Shown here piece after piece: positions 26,343 to 35,978 of a DNA stretch of 64,000 nucleotides (position 1 is its first letter; every line of letters begins with the position of its first letter). A program made the translations under genes and the position numbers. Under the pieces are notes generated by a model. The model was not told the origin of the DNA, made no database searches, and worked only from the letters and a program-made list of their open reading frames with translations. The DNA lies in the NCBI RefSeq assembly GCF_019749295.1, contig NZ_JACWFG010000006.1, forward strand, positions 1-64,000. The letters run 5' to 3'. Source of the stretch: Neobacillus niacini. GTDB lineage: Bacteria; Bacillota; Bacilli; Bacillales; Cytobacillaceae.

Positions 26343-29339
26343 ATGTTTTCTCGATTGGGAAAAACTAAAAAATCATTAATCGTCAGTGCTTCTATGCTTT
26401 TAGCCTTACAGACTAGCTTTTCAACGACGGCTTTGGCTGGTGACACACTGCCGTATACGGGAGACAGCTCAACCGGAGTAAGTCAGCCTACCCAGCATGG
26501 GTATACAGCGAATGACATTATCGAATGGAATCCAGAAACAGATAAATTTGCAGAAATGCTCAGAGCAAAAGTACCTTTACAAGAACGGAATGAAGCTTTC
26601 ACAGCCACACAGGCAAACCCTGAATTGAGCCCTGAAACACAAATGTTCAACCTAGCCGGCGATTATGGGAATTCATTTATGGATAGTACAGCCTATACGA
26701 ATAAATTTGGTGAATACACGTTTCCGTACTGGCAGTACACAGACTATTATTCCTACTGGCATGGTATGGCAACAGCTGATGTTCCGAAAGATTTATATAA
26801 TCCTAGTCTTCCTTGGTATGAAAGATGGTTTGAATTTGGTGTATTAAATATCCCCAATCCTGCTTATACGAATGCTGCTCATAAAAACGGGGTAAAATCT
26901 CTTGCCGTTATTTTCTTCTCAAGTAATGACAGGGGACCGCAAACCTATACACAAATGCTTGTTAAGGACAAGGAAGGAAAATTCCCTGTCGCTGAAAAAC
27001 TGATTGAAATGGCCGATTATTATGGTTATGACGGTTATTTCTTTAATCAGGAAGAGTCTTCAGGGGTAGCAGTGAAAGATATTCCTACGTATAAAGAGTT
27101 TTTAAAGGTGTTAAGAAATAGCGGTGTATATGTTCAATGGTATGATTCTGTCCATAATGAAACTGGAAGAACCAGGTATGAAAATGAATTCACAGCGGTT
27201 AATAGTCCTTTTCTAAAGGATCCGCAATACGGCGATCTTGCTCATTCGATTTTCTTGAATTACCTTTGGAATAAAAACAAAATGACAAACTCAAAGGCAC
27301 ATGCAGAGAGTCTAGGTTTAGATCCTCTAGAATCGGTGTTTGCAGGTATTGAGGCAGGCGGCGACCGGTTTAAAAAACATCGGAACGATCTCCGAAATAA
27401 TCTGGACGAAAACGGTGAACCGATGAATAGTATTGCATTGCTGGGATCTGACTTTACCCATCATGGACTAGATGAAGATCTTGGCGGTGAAGATACCATG
27501 CGTCGAAATAACAGCGAGTATCAATGGATGTCGTTCATCCGCGATCGTGCATGGTGGACAGGCCCGAATCTGGACCCAAGCCGCACTGGCAGAAATGCCG
27601 AGGTTAACCTATCTGATGTAGGAGCACAAGGGGAGAATTGGGATGGTGTTGCTGCATATATTGCAGAACGCAGTGTTATTAACGGTTCTAACTTTGTCTC
27701 CAATTTTAATATGGGCCGCGGATTAGACTTTTATATCGATGGCAAGGTTAGCAATGAAGAAGAATGGTCCAATATCAATATTCAGGATATTCCTGTTACA
27801 TGGCAATGGTGGATTGAAACGACAGGAACTCCTCTGCAGGTAGATTTTGATTTTGGCCCTGATTACAATGCTGGTGCACGATTCGATTATGAAAAGATTG
27901 GCGCTTATAATGGCGGTAATTCATTAGTGGTTAACGGCACATTAGATGCAGAAAACTTTTTACGCCTCTATAAGACTGATTTACAGGTAAAAAAGGGTTC
28001 CAAATTTTCGGTTACGTATCAAAAAACATCTCAAGATGACACATCTGTTATGAGTATCGGATTACTTTTTAAGGATTCTCCTGAAGAGGTTGTTAAAGTA
28101 GCAGTATCAAATTCTGGTAAACAGACTGATGGCTGGGTAACAGCAGACCTTGACTTGTCTCCATATGCCGGAAAAGAGATTGCTGCATTTGGGCTCGTTT
28201 TTGATAATGGTGATGCAGCTATTGAAGATTACCAGATGAATATAGGGCAAGTGAAGATTAGTGATGGATCATTTGAGGTACCAGAGGCACCAACAGGTCT
28301 GCAAATAACAAAAGCACTCCGTGATTCTAATGAAATGTATATTTCATGGGATCTAAAAGAATATGATGAAGTCAAGCAATACAATATCTATAACAATGGA
28401 GCTTATGTTGGCGGAATTTATGATGAAGTATTTTATATCAAAAATCTAAAAGGGCTCACTGGTGAGATTTCTCTGACAGCGGTAAGTCACGATGGTCAGG
28501 AAAGTGAACCATCAGTCATCCAATATGATTTAACAAAAGGTGTTCATTCCATTAAAGCAACACAGACGGATAACGGTGAAATGTTGATTTCTTGGGAGAA
28601 TCCAAAGGATGTAAATGGAAAGACCACTGTCGAAATTTCCACCGAGTACGACTATGCCAAAGCAGTCAATAAAACAGTCACCGTTAACAATGGTAAGACC
28701 GAAGCGAAACTTGCCAATATGCCGATTAATGGGGATAAGTATCATCTTAGAATCAAAGTTGGCAAACATGATTGGGTGAGCTACAATGGCACATTTATTG
28801 ATAAATCAATCGAAGCGTATTCGGCTGAAAAAGTAACGATAAATGGAAATGCAGTAACGTGGGAATTGCCAGAATCGAGAGATTGGCACTACCTGTATGT
28901 TTATGAAAATGGTGAAGCCAAAACGTTTAATACCACATACAGTCAAGGTCGTAAACCTTATATTATTCGCGGACGCACACATTTAAATCAGCTTACATTC
29001 CAAACTCAATCAACAGACAGTATCCTTGAATTTGTGATTCAAGACTATTCAGGCAATAAAGCCAGTACGATTGTCAGAATGACCTTGGATGACCTTTACG
29101 GTGTAATCAACGGATTGGTTGAGAAAGAAGAAATAAGCCTGGAAGCCAGTGAAAAATTAGTAGACACATTAAACAGTGCAAAACGACATTATGACGGCGG
29201 CCGCTTGGAGCAGGCGGTAACTCACTTGGAAAAATTAAAAGTTACCGTAGATCAAAATCTATTTAAGGATGTATCGGCAGACACAAAGAATAGGTTAAAA
29301 GCTAGTGCAGACTATTTTGTAAGAGCATGGTCAGAGTAA
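26343..29339 (+). CDS. Secreted GH85 endo-beta-N-acetylglucosaminidase (ENGase 2), FIMAH-like tail
   Basis: This 998-residue protein has a signal peptide (about 1-32), a GH85 barrel with catalytic N235/E237 in GYFFNQEESSG, a beta-sandwich (about 500-640), fibronectin-III-like segments (about 645-740 and on) and a C-terminal helical region of about 75 residues. The tail (YGVINGLVEKEEISLEASEK onward) resembles the FIMAH domain found at the end of Bacillus surface proteins. It has no CBM32 domain, unlike the GH85 proteins at 4341 and 36971. The barrel has an insert around residues 105-165 relative to those paralogues. Probably monocistronic, with a terminator following. Confidence 0.94.
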   Translation: MFSRLGKTKKSLIVSASMLLALQTSFSTTALAGDTLPYTGDSSTGVSQPTQHGYTANDIIEWNPETDKFAEMLRAKVPLQERNEAFTATQANPELSPETQMFNLAGDYGNSFMDSTAYTNKFGEYTFPYWQYTDYYSYWHGMATADVPKDLYNPSLPWYERWFEFGVLNIPNPAYTNAAHKNGVKSLAVIFFSSNDRGPQTYTQMLVKDKEGKFPVAEKLIEMADYYGYDGYFFNQEESSGVAVKDIPTYKEFLKVLRNSGVYVQWYDSVHNETGRTRYENEFTAVNSPFLKDPQYGDLAHSIFLNYLWNKNKMTNSKAHAESLGLDPLESVFAGIEAGGDRFKKHRNDLRNNLDENGEPMNSIALLGSDFTHHGLDEDLGGEDTMRRNNSEYQWMSFIRDRAWWTGPNLDPSRTGRNAEVNLSDVGAQGENWDGVAAYIAERSVINGSNFVSNFNMGRGLDFYIDGKVSNEEEWSNINIQDIPVTWQWWIETTGTPLQVDFDFGPDYNAGARFDYEKIGAYNGGNSLVVNGTLDAENFLRLYKTDLQVKKGSKFSVTYQKTSQDDTSVMSIGLLFKDSPEEVVKVAVSNSGKQTDGWVTADLDLSPYAGKEIAAFGLVFDNGDAAIEDYQMNIGQVKISDGSFEVPEAPTGLQITKALRDSNEMYISWDLKEYDEVKQYNIYNNGAYVGGIYDEVFYIKNLKGLTGEISLTAVSHDGQESEPSVIQYDLTKGVHSIKATQTDNGEMLISWENPKDVNGKTTVEISTEYDYAKAVNKTVTVNNGKTEAKLANMPINGDKYHLRIKVGKHDWVSYNGTFIDKSIEAYSAEKVTINGNAVTWELPESRDWHYLYVYENGEAKTFNTTYSQGRKPYIIRGRTHLNQLTFQTQSTDSILEFVIQDYSGNKASTIVRMTLDDLYGVINGLVEKEEISLEASEKLVDTLNSAKRHYDGGRLEQAVTHLEKLKVTVDQNLFKDVSADTKNRLKASADYFVRAWSE

Positions 29340-29375
29340 AAGGCTGACGTTATTATAAATAATTACCTATATGGA

Positions 29376-29420
29376 AGTATGGCAGATACACTAACGATCT
29401 GCCATACTCTTTGTATTTTT
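29376..29420 (+). terminator. Intrinsic terminator after GH85-2
   Basis: AGTATGGCAGAT (29376-29387) pairs with ATCTGCCATACT (29397-29408), followed by CTTTGTATTTTT. Confidence 0.85.
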
Positions 29421-29450
29421 GTATGTTTAATAGCTTAGGAGGAAACAGCT

Positions 29451-32400
29451 TTGACTTTGGAGAGAATACAGCGATTTATTCAGCAATTATCGAATTACCA
29501 GATAGTAGAGACCATCCAAATCAAGGATTGGCGTGCACAGCCAGGTTTTTATCGTGAACCGGGAAAATATGAATTTGATTCAGAGGAAACTTTCCTTATT
29601 AATGAAGGGGATTGGTTAATCGATCTAGGCACGACCATGTTTTTGGAAAAAGATGTATCGATACCACTACAGTGGCGGAATCGGCCATTTGGTCTCACTT
29701 TTCTTCCAGGTTTAAAAGGGGGCAGGACTCTCCATGAGGCATTGGTTTCAATAAATGGTATGCCCTATCATGGGATTGATCGGAACCGTAGCTATGTACC
29801 GTTTCCGGAGTATGTACGGGGAAAAGAAACAATCAACATTAAAATAGAGTTATTTAATTATGCAGGTCAATCGCTTGATGAATTAAATTATCAGAATGAA
29901 CCAGCCGAGTATGACCCGCCTCCCCTTACCCTCTTGAAAGGGAGCCTTGAGTTGCCGAATACTGCTGTCCAAAGTCTATTGGCAACTGTAAAGGCTTACT
30001 TTGAGTCAGCAAAATTGCTGCCGGAAGGTGACATGGGACGTTACAAAATCATAGAGGCTTTGACTGAGGTTGAACATAAAATTCTGTTTAAAAAGTTTGA
30101 AGCCTTATCGAAAGAATCATGGGTGACAGAAGTCGAGGAAGATTTAAAGAAAACACTATCCACTTTGGCCAGCCATCAGGGCCAAATTTTAATGGTAGGT
30201 CAGTCTCATATTGATTTGGCATGGTTGTGGCCAGTGAAGGAAGCTGTTCGCAAATGCAGCCGAACTTTTTCGACGATGAGTACTTTACTTGAAGAAAATC
30301 CGAACTTTACATATGCTCAAAGCCAGCCGCAGGCCTATGAATTTGTGAAAAAGCATTACCCTGACATCTATCGAAGGGTGAAGAAGCATATCGCAGAAGG
30401 GCGCTGGGAAGTAGTAGGAGGCATGTGGGTAGAGCCTGATTTAAACATGCCATCTGGTGAATCATTAGTCCGCCAGCTGTTATATGGAATGAAATTTTAC
30501 AAAGAGGAATTTGGTGTGCAGCCTAGAATTGAATGGCTTCCTGATACCTTTGGCTATTGTGCCTCCTTGCCTCAATTGTTAAAGGGTGCAGGAATTGACT
30601 ACTTTATGACAACAAAAATGAATTGGAATGATACAAATCCATTTCCATATGATTTATTTTACTGGGAAGGGATCGATGGAACCCGGATTCTATCTTATCT
30701 AAATCATGGAGTAAATGAATACACTCACCCAAAGGAAGTCAAAGACCATTGGGAGAGTTTTAAACAGAAGAATGTCTTTCCTAAACAAATGCTTCTCTAT
30801 GGACATGGAGATGGAGGCGGCGGTGTTACGCAAGAAATGATTGATTATATTGATCGTTCATCTTCTCTTCCTGGCCTTCCGGCTGTAGTGAACAGTACAG
30901 CACATGAATTCTTTGATGATATAAAGGAAGCCAACCCGCGGCTGCCTTCATGGGTCGGGGATATGTATTTAGAGCTTCACCGGGGAACATACACGACACA
31001 TGCCAGAAACAAGAAGTGGAATCGGCAAGCGGAAGTCCTGTACCGGGATGCTGAAATTTGGGGCAGTTTTGCTTCAAACTTCGCTAAAGCAACAGGCCAT
31101 CCTTCATCATTGGAAGAAGGATGGAAACTACTTCTCCTGAACCAATTTCATGATATTATTCCGGGATCGTCTGTTCCGGAGGTATACGTAGATTCAGAAT
31201 CTGATTACAAAGAGATTTTTGAATACGGAGAGAAGGTAAGACAGGACGCCTTACATGCTTTGGAAGCAGAAATTAACACTGAGGGTAACGGGGTTCCGAT
31301 AATCCTTTTTAACAGTTTATCATGGATGAGATCTGAAAGTGTTAAGATTGTCGGCGGATCTGAATTGACCGGAAAATGTGCGGTAAATAAGGATGGAGTG
31401 GAGCTCCCAACAGATTTGATTCTCCGGGAGGACGGGCAAATAGAATTATCCGTTCATGTTCCGGATATTCCGGAGATGGGCTACAAAACGATTTGGTTAA
31501 AGGATAGTGGGAAACAAGTCGTTCACACTCAACAGGATATGCCGCACGAATGGGATACAGAGCATTATGTGGTTGAATGGAATGAAAAGGGCGAAATTTC
31601 CCGCCTTTATGATAAAGGCGCAAAGCGTGAAGTGTTGCAGGAAGGAGCTGCCGCTAATCAGTTCCAGCTTTTCCATGACCGTCCGCTTCTTTGGGATGCA
31701 TGGGATATCGATCCGGAATTCGAAAATCAGCCGGCCGAAAGTGTTGTGCTGGTTGAACAAGGTATTCAAAGAGGGACGACGAAGGACGTCATTCGATTTA
31801 AGTGGCAGCTGTCTCAATCTACAATCGAACAGGATATGATTCTTTACCACCACAGCAAAAGAATCGATTTCCAAACCAAAGTCGATTGGCAGGAGCAGCA
31901 CAAATTATTAAAAGTTGCTTTCCCTGTTGATGTAGTGAGCAGCAAGGCAACATTTGAAATTCCATTTGGTTCGGTGGAAAGAGCAACACATGCGAATACT
32001 AGCTGGGAAAGGGCCCAGTTTGAAGTATGCGGCCACCGATTTGCTGACCTTTCTGAAGCCAATTATGGCGTCAGTCTATTGAATGATTGCAAGTATGGGT
32101 ATGATGTGAAACAAAATGTCATGCGTTTATCCTTGCTGCGGGCACCTAAATGGCCTGACAAGAGTGCAGACATAGGGATTCAGGAGTTTACCTATTCTCT
32201 ATTCCCGCATGAAGGTGATTGGAGAAAGGCAGAGGTAGTAAATCAGGGCTATGAATTGAATCACCCAGTGAATGTTTTTGTGGCTAGTGCTCATCAGGGA
32301 CGTCTGCCAAATTCTCATTCCTTTATTGAGACTGAATCCAAACAGGTGATTCTTGATACAGTCAAACAGTCAGAAGACGGAACGGGACTTGTTCTAAGAA

Positions 32401-32576
32401 TGTATGAATCCAACGGCGGCAGAGAGTCAGTTCACTTATCTTTGACAAGGCCGGTAACTTCTGCACATGAGGCCAACCTTTTGGAAGAGAAACAAGCGTG
32501 CATTTCTATTAAAGGAAATAATCTTTCCTCATCGCTAAAGCCATATGAAGTAAAAACGATAATAATAACATTATAG
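29451..32576 (+). CDS. Cytoplasmic GH38 alpha-mannosidase, long type, second copy
   Basis: This 1041-residue protein starts at a TTG preceded by TTAGGAGG 8 nt away. It has no signal peptide. An N-terminal domain of about 245 residues precedes the GH38 barrel: H253/D255 in QSHIDLAWLW and nucleophile D365 in WLPDTFGYC. The middle domain has NQFHDIIPGSS and the C-terminal half is beta-rich. It shares domain order with the protein at 14279 along the whole length but differs throughout, so the two are old paralogues with probably different linkage preference. It is followed at once by the GH3 gene. Confidence 0.9.
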   Translation: MTLERIQRFIQQLSNYQIVETIQIKDWRAQPGFYREPGKYEFDSEETFLINEGDWLIDLGTTMFLEKDVSIPLQWRNRPFGLTFLPGLKGGRTLHEALVSINGMPYHGIDRNRSYVPFPEYVRGKETINIKIELFNYAGQSLDELNYQNEPAEYDPPPLTLLKGSLELPNTAVQSLLATVKAYFESAKLLPEGDMGRYKIIEALTEVEHKILFKKFEALSKESWVTEVEEDLKKTLSTLASHQGQILMVGQSHIDLAWLWPVKEAVRKCSRTFSTMSTLLEENPNFTYAQSQPQAYEFVKKHYPDIYRRVKKHIAEGRWEVVGGMWVEPDLNMPSGESLVRQLLYGMKFYKEEFGVQPRIEWLPDTFGYCASLPQLLKGAGIDYFMTTKMNWNDTNPFPYDLFYWEGIDGTRILSYLNHGVNEYTHPKEVKDHWESFKQKNVFPKQMLLYGHGDGGGGVTQEMIDYIDRSSSLPGLPAVVNSTAHEFFDDIKEANPRLPSWVGDMYLELHRGTYTTHARNKKWNRQAEVLYRDAEIWGSFASNFAKATGHPSSLEEGWKLLLLNQFHDIIPGSSVPEVYVDSESDYKEIFEYGEKVRQDALHALEAEINTEGNGVPIILFNSLSWMRSESVKIVGGSELTGKCAVNKDGVELPTDLILREDGQIELSVHVPDIPEMGYKTIWLKDSGKQVVHTQQDMPHEWDTEHYVVEWNEKGEISRLYDKGAKREVLQEGAAANQFQLFHDRPLLWDAWDIDPEFENQPAESVVLVEQGIQRGTTKDVIRFKWQLSQSTIEQDMILYHHSKRIDFQTKVDWQEQHKLLKVAFPVDVVSSKATFEIPFGSVERATHANTSWERAQFEVCGHRFADLSEANYGVSLLNDCKYGYDVKQNVMRLSLLRAPKWPDKSADIGIQEFTYSLFPHEGDWRKAEVVNQGYELNHPVNVFVASAHQGRLPNSHSFIETESKQVILDTVKQSEDGTGLVLRMYESNGGRESVHLSLTRPVTSAHEANLLEEKQACISIKGNNLSSSLKPYEVKTIIITL

Positions 32577-32625
32577 AGTGGAAAATGCGAAAAAAAGCCA
32601 ATCAAAATATAAGTTAGGTGAAAAA

Positions 32626-34908
32626 ATGGTACACTCCAATACTGCAAATGAAACAATTTCTGAAAGAGTAGAAACTTTGCTGGCAAACATGACCTTAAAG
32701 GAAAAAGTGGGCCAGGTGAACCAGAAGCTGTATGGCTGGGAAGTATACAGAAAAACAGACACGGGGTATGAACTTACTGAAAAATTTAAAGAACATGTTC
32801 GATTTGGGGATGGGATTGGGGTCTTGTACGGACTATTTCGTTCTGATCCCTGGTCAGCCGTTAATTATAAAAATGGCATACCAGACGATAAGACCGCTGA
32901 AGTGGCCAATATGGTTCAACAATACGTTAAGGAGCACACCAGATTAGGCATTCCTGTCCTTCTCTCAGAAGAAAGCTCTCACGGGCATCAAGGTTTAGAC
33001 AGCATGATTACGCCAGTCAATTTGGGTATCGGCGCGACATGGAATCCTGTATTGCATGAAGAACTCATGTCAGCTGTTGCTGAAGAGGTCAGGGCAAAAG
33101 GGGCACATTTGGCTCTCGTTTCGACTCTCGACATCCTGCGTGACCCAAGATGGGGAAGATCAGAGGAGTGCTTCAGTGAAGATCCCTATCTTACTTCTAG
33201 ATTAACAGAAGCTGTCATTAAAGGGATGCAGGGAGAAGAAAGTGACAGTATTCTAGCCGGCAAAATGATTCCGGTTTTAAAACATTTTGCGGCTCAGGGA
33301 AATGGTACAGGAGGAAAGAATGCTGCACCGGCTTCCATAGGCGAAAGAGAATTGAGGGAAATTCACCTGCCGCCGATGGTCGCAGCTATCCAATCCGGTG
33401 CACTCGCCTGTATGGCAGCCTACAATGAAATTGACGGAATTCCCTGCCACGCTAACGGCTATCTTCTCAATGATATTTTACGGAAGGAATTCGGATTTAA
33501 GGGAGTGGTTATGGCCGATGGCTGTGCACTGGACAATTTGGTCCAATTAACACAAAGCCCAGAAAAAGCAGCTGCTTTAGCCCTTGAAAACGGGGTGGAT
33601 ATAAGTCTCTGGGATGATGTGTTTACGAAGTTAGAACAAGCGGTTGAAATCGGTCTTGTCAGTGAGGAAAGGCTTAATGACGCTGTAAGAAGAGTTTTGA
33701 CGCTCAAATTCAAAATGGGATTGTTTGAACAACCCTATGTGGAAGAAAAAGAACCGCAAAATAAGAAACAAAAAGAAAACATCAATCTTGAATCAGCCCG
33801 CCAGTCGATTGTTTTGTTAAAAAATGAAGGGATTCTGCCGCTCAAAAGGACTGTTCAAAAAATCGCGGTCATTGGCCCTAACGCAGATGCTATCTATAAT
33901 CAGCTTGGCGATTATACACCATTCCAACGGGAAGGCAGTGTCATCACTGTCCTGAAGGGGATTACTTCATTAGCACAAGAGGCAGAAGTGAAATACGAAA
34001 GAGGCTGTGGCATTCGTTCTGCCAACTCGGAGGAAATGGAAATGGCCGTTCGACTTGCTAAAAGCTCAGATGTTGCCATCGTTGTTTTAGGAGGTTCCAG
34101 TGCAAGGAATTTTGATGCTCAATTTGACCTAAACGGGGCCGTAGTCAATACAACAGGCGAGGAAGAAATGGATTGTGGCGAAAATGTAGATGTAGCTGAT
34201 TTGGAATTAGGCGGCGGGCAGCTGCAGCTGCTGAAAAAGGTAATGGAAACGGGGACCCCGACAGTCGTGGTGCTGATCCAAGGGAGACCACATGCGATTC
34301 CATGGATTGCAGAACATGTCCCGGCCGTTTTAAATGTTTGGTACCCTGGACAAATGGGCGGTCAGGCCATCGCCGAGGTGTTATTTGGAGAGGTTAATCC
34401 AAGTGGGCGCCTGCCTGTTTCAATCCCAAGGTCCTCAATGCAGTTTCCTGTTTTCTATAATTACAAGGAGGGAGGATACAAAAAGGACTATTTCGATATG
34501 ACCGGAAACGCGTTATATCCATTTGGTTTTGGACTTTCTTATACCCAATTTACCTATGAGAATCTTCGGGCAGCGAGAAAGACCATTCCTTCTGACCAAC
34601 TGCTGGCAGGGAAAAAGTTCACGATATCTGTAGAAGTCACTAATAGCGGGAAGTATGATGGCTACGATGTGATTCAGCTCTATCTGAAAGGAAAGGGTTC
34701 GAGTATAACAAGAAGGGTAAAGGAATTAAAAGGTTTTAAGAAGGTATGGCTTTCCGTTGGTGAAACAAAGATAGTAGTTTTTGAGATGGGGATGGAAGAA
34801 CTACAAGTTTTTAACAGTCAAAATAAATATGTGTTAGAGCCTGGAAGTTTTGAAATTGAAGTTGGAGATCCAGTCAACTTTTTAACAGACACCCTGGAAA
34901 TTGATTGA
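32626..34908 (+). CDS. GH3 beta-glycosidase
   Basis: The ATG at 32626 is preferred because TTAGGTGA lies just upstream; an in-frame GTG at 32578 lacks a convincing site. The 760-residue protein has no signal peptide. It has a GH3 barrel with the nucleophile Asp in GVVMADGCALD (near residue 298), a C-terminal alpha/beta sandwich with GLPLS-type NPSGRLPVS, and a fibronectin-III-like end domain. The layout is that of BglX-type beta-glucosidases and beta-xylosidases. The GH3-NagZ-like layout (single domain with KHFPGHG) is not seen. Substrate is not assignable; core beta-1,2-xylose of plant N-glycans or a beta-linked core sugar are possibilities. Confidence 0.85.
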   Translation: MVHSNTANETISERVETLLANMTLKEKVGQVNQKLYGWEVYRKTDTGYELTEKFKEHVRFGDGIGVLYGLFRSDPWSAVNYKNGIPDDKTAEVANMVQQYVKEHTRLGIPVLLSEESSHGHQGLDSMITPVNLGIGATWNPVLHEELMSAVAEEVRAKGAHLALVSTLDILRDPRWGRSEECFSEDPYLTSRLTEAVIKGMQGEESDSILAGKMIPVLKHFAAQGNGTGGKNAAPASIGERELREIHLPPMVAAIQSGALACMAAYNEIDGIPCHANGYLLNDILRKEFGFKGVVMADGCALDNLVQLTQSPEKAAALALENGVDISLWDDVFTKLEQAVEIGLVSEERLNDAVRRVLTLKFKMGLFEQPYVEEKEPQNKKQKENINLESARQSIVLLKNEGILPLKRTVQKIAVIGPNADAIYNQLGDYTPFQREGSVITVLKGITSLAQEAEVKYERGCGIRSANSEEMEMAVRLAKSSDVAIVVLGGSSARNFDAQFDLNGAVVNTTGEEEMDCGENVDVADLELGGGQLQLLKKVMETGTPTVVVLIQGRPHAIPWIAEHVPAVLNVWYPGQMGGQAIAEVLFGEVNPSGRLPVSIPRSSMQFPVFYNYKEGGYKKDYFDMTGNALYPFGFGLSYTQFTYENLRAARKTIPSDQLLAGKKFTISVEVTNSGKYDGYDVIQLYLKGKGSSITRRVKELKGFKKVWLSVGETKIVVFEMGMEELQVFNSQNKYVLEPGSFEIEVGDPVNFLTDTLEID

Positions 34909-34970
34909 TTTAGTGGTAGAAAATTCGAGTATAAAATTAATTATGAATCTCTAAAACTTAAAAGTAAAAG

Positions 34971-34995
34971 GGACTAACTTGCTGCCAGTTAGTCC
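34971..34995. other. Hairpin between GH3 and ROK genes
   Basis: GGACTAACT pairs with AGTTAGTCC around a 7-nt loop. No T-tract follows on the plus strand; on the minus strand a T-rich stretch follows but no minus-strand gene is present. It may be an mRNA processing or stabilising element, or an operator. Confidence 0.4.
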
Positions 34996-35056
34996 TATGA
35001 TAATATAGTCATTTTTATAGCAGTGAGTTCTTTTTTCAGAAAGGAAGTAGCAGGAA

Positions 35057-35962
35057 ATGGAGAAGCATTTATTGGGTATTGACTTAGGAGGAACAAATTT
35101 AAGGGTTGGAGTCGTAACATCCGAAGGTCACTTGGTGGAAGAAATGAATGTAAAAACAGAAAGTGAAAATGGTCCTTATTATGTTATCAATCAAATGATT
35201 CGGCTATGTGAGAATTTTATGCAGAAACGAAACATTGATGCTATCGGAATTGGATCCCCTGGTCCTTTAGATGTAAAAAAGGGCTTAATCTTAAGTCCGA
35301 ACAATCTGCCTGGGTGGGACAATATCCCATTAGTGGATATGTTAGAAAAGGCTTTACGGAAAAAGGTTGTTCTTGATAATGATGCAAATGCTGCTGCGCT
35401 TGCCGAGGCCATCATTGGAGCTGGTAAAGGGAAAGAGTCTGTTTTCTATATTACCGTTAGTACGGGAGTGGGCGGCGGATTTGTCTTCCGTAAGCAATTG
35501 CTGCAAGGAGCGAATTTTTGTGCCGGTGAAATAGGCAATCTCATTGTAGATTCAGACGGTCCGCCGCACCATGCCTTGAATGTTGGCGCCTTAGAAACCT
35601 TGGCTAGCGGAACAGCATTGAAAAGGCGTGGAATAGAACAGCTTGGAATTACAGGGCATGCAGGTGAAGTATTCGAACTCGCCATGAACGGAGACAAAGA
35701 AGCGCAGAAGATTGTCGATCATATGATTACTTCTTTGGCAAAAGGAATCGCGAATATTGTTCACAGTGTTGATCCTCACATTATTGTACTTGGAGGAGGA
35801 GTAATGGAGTCAAGGGACTACATTATGCCGTTGCTTGTTGATAGAGTGAATGACTTCTTGTATCCACAGCTGAGGAATAGGGTAGAGATGGTGAGTGCTT
35901 CCTTAGGTACAAAAGCAGGTGTCATTGGAGCGGCTTTATTGACACAACAAGCAGCGTTTTAG
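35057..35962 (+). CDS. ROK family sugar kinase, zinc-motif-less
   Basis: This 301-residue ROK kinase has the ATP-binding GIDLGGTNLRVGVV at the N-terminus, catalytic Asp in LDNDANAAALAEA and a second phosphate motif GAGKGKESVFYITVSTGVGG. The usual ROK zinc motif CxCGxxGCxE is absent: the matching place reads NVGALETLASG, so the cysteines are lost while the Glu is kept. Substrate may be mannose, GlcNAc or glucose freed by the hydrolases. Gene order places it with a second ROK gene 16 bp downstream. Confidence 0.88.
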   Translation: MEKHLLGIDLGGTNLRVGVVTSEGHLVEEMNVKTESENGPYYVINQMIRLCENFMQKRNIDAIGIGSPGPLDVKKGLILSPNNLPGWDNIPLVDMLEKALRKKVVLDNDANAAALAEAIIGAGKGKESVFYITVSTGVGGGFVFRKQLLQGANFCAGEIGNLIVDSDGPPHHALNVGALETLASGTALKRRGIEQLGITGHAGEVFELAMNGDKEAQKIVDHMITSLAKGIANIVHSVDPHIIVLGGGVMESRDYIMPLLVDRVNDFLYPQLRNRVEMVSASLGTKAGVIGAALLTQQAAF

Positions 35963-35978
35963 TAAGAGGAGGCTGACC

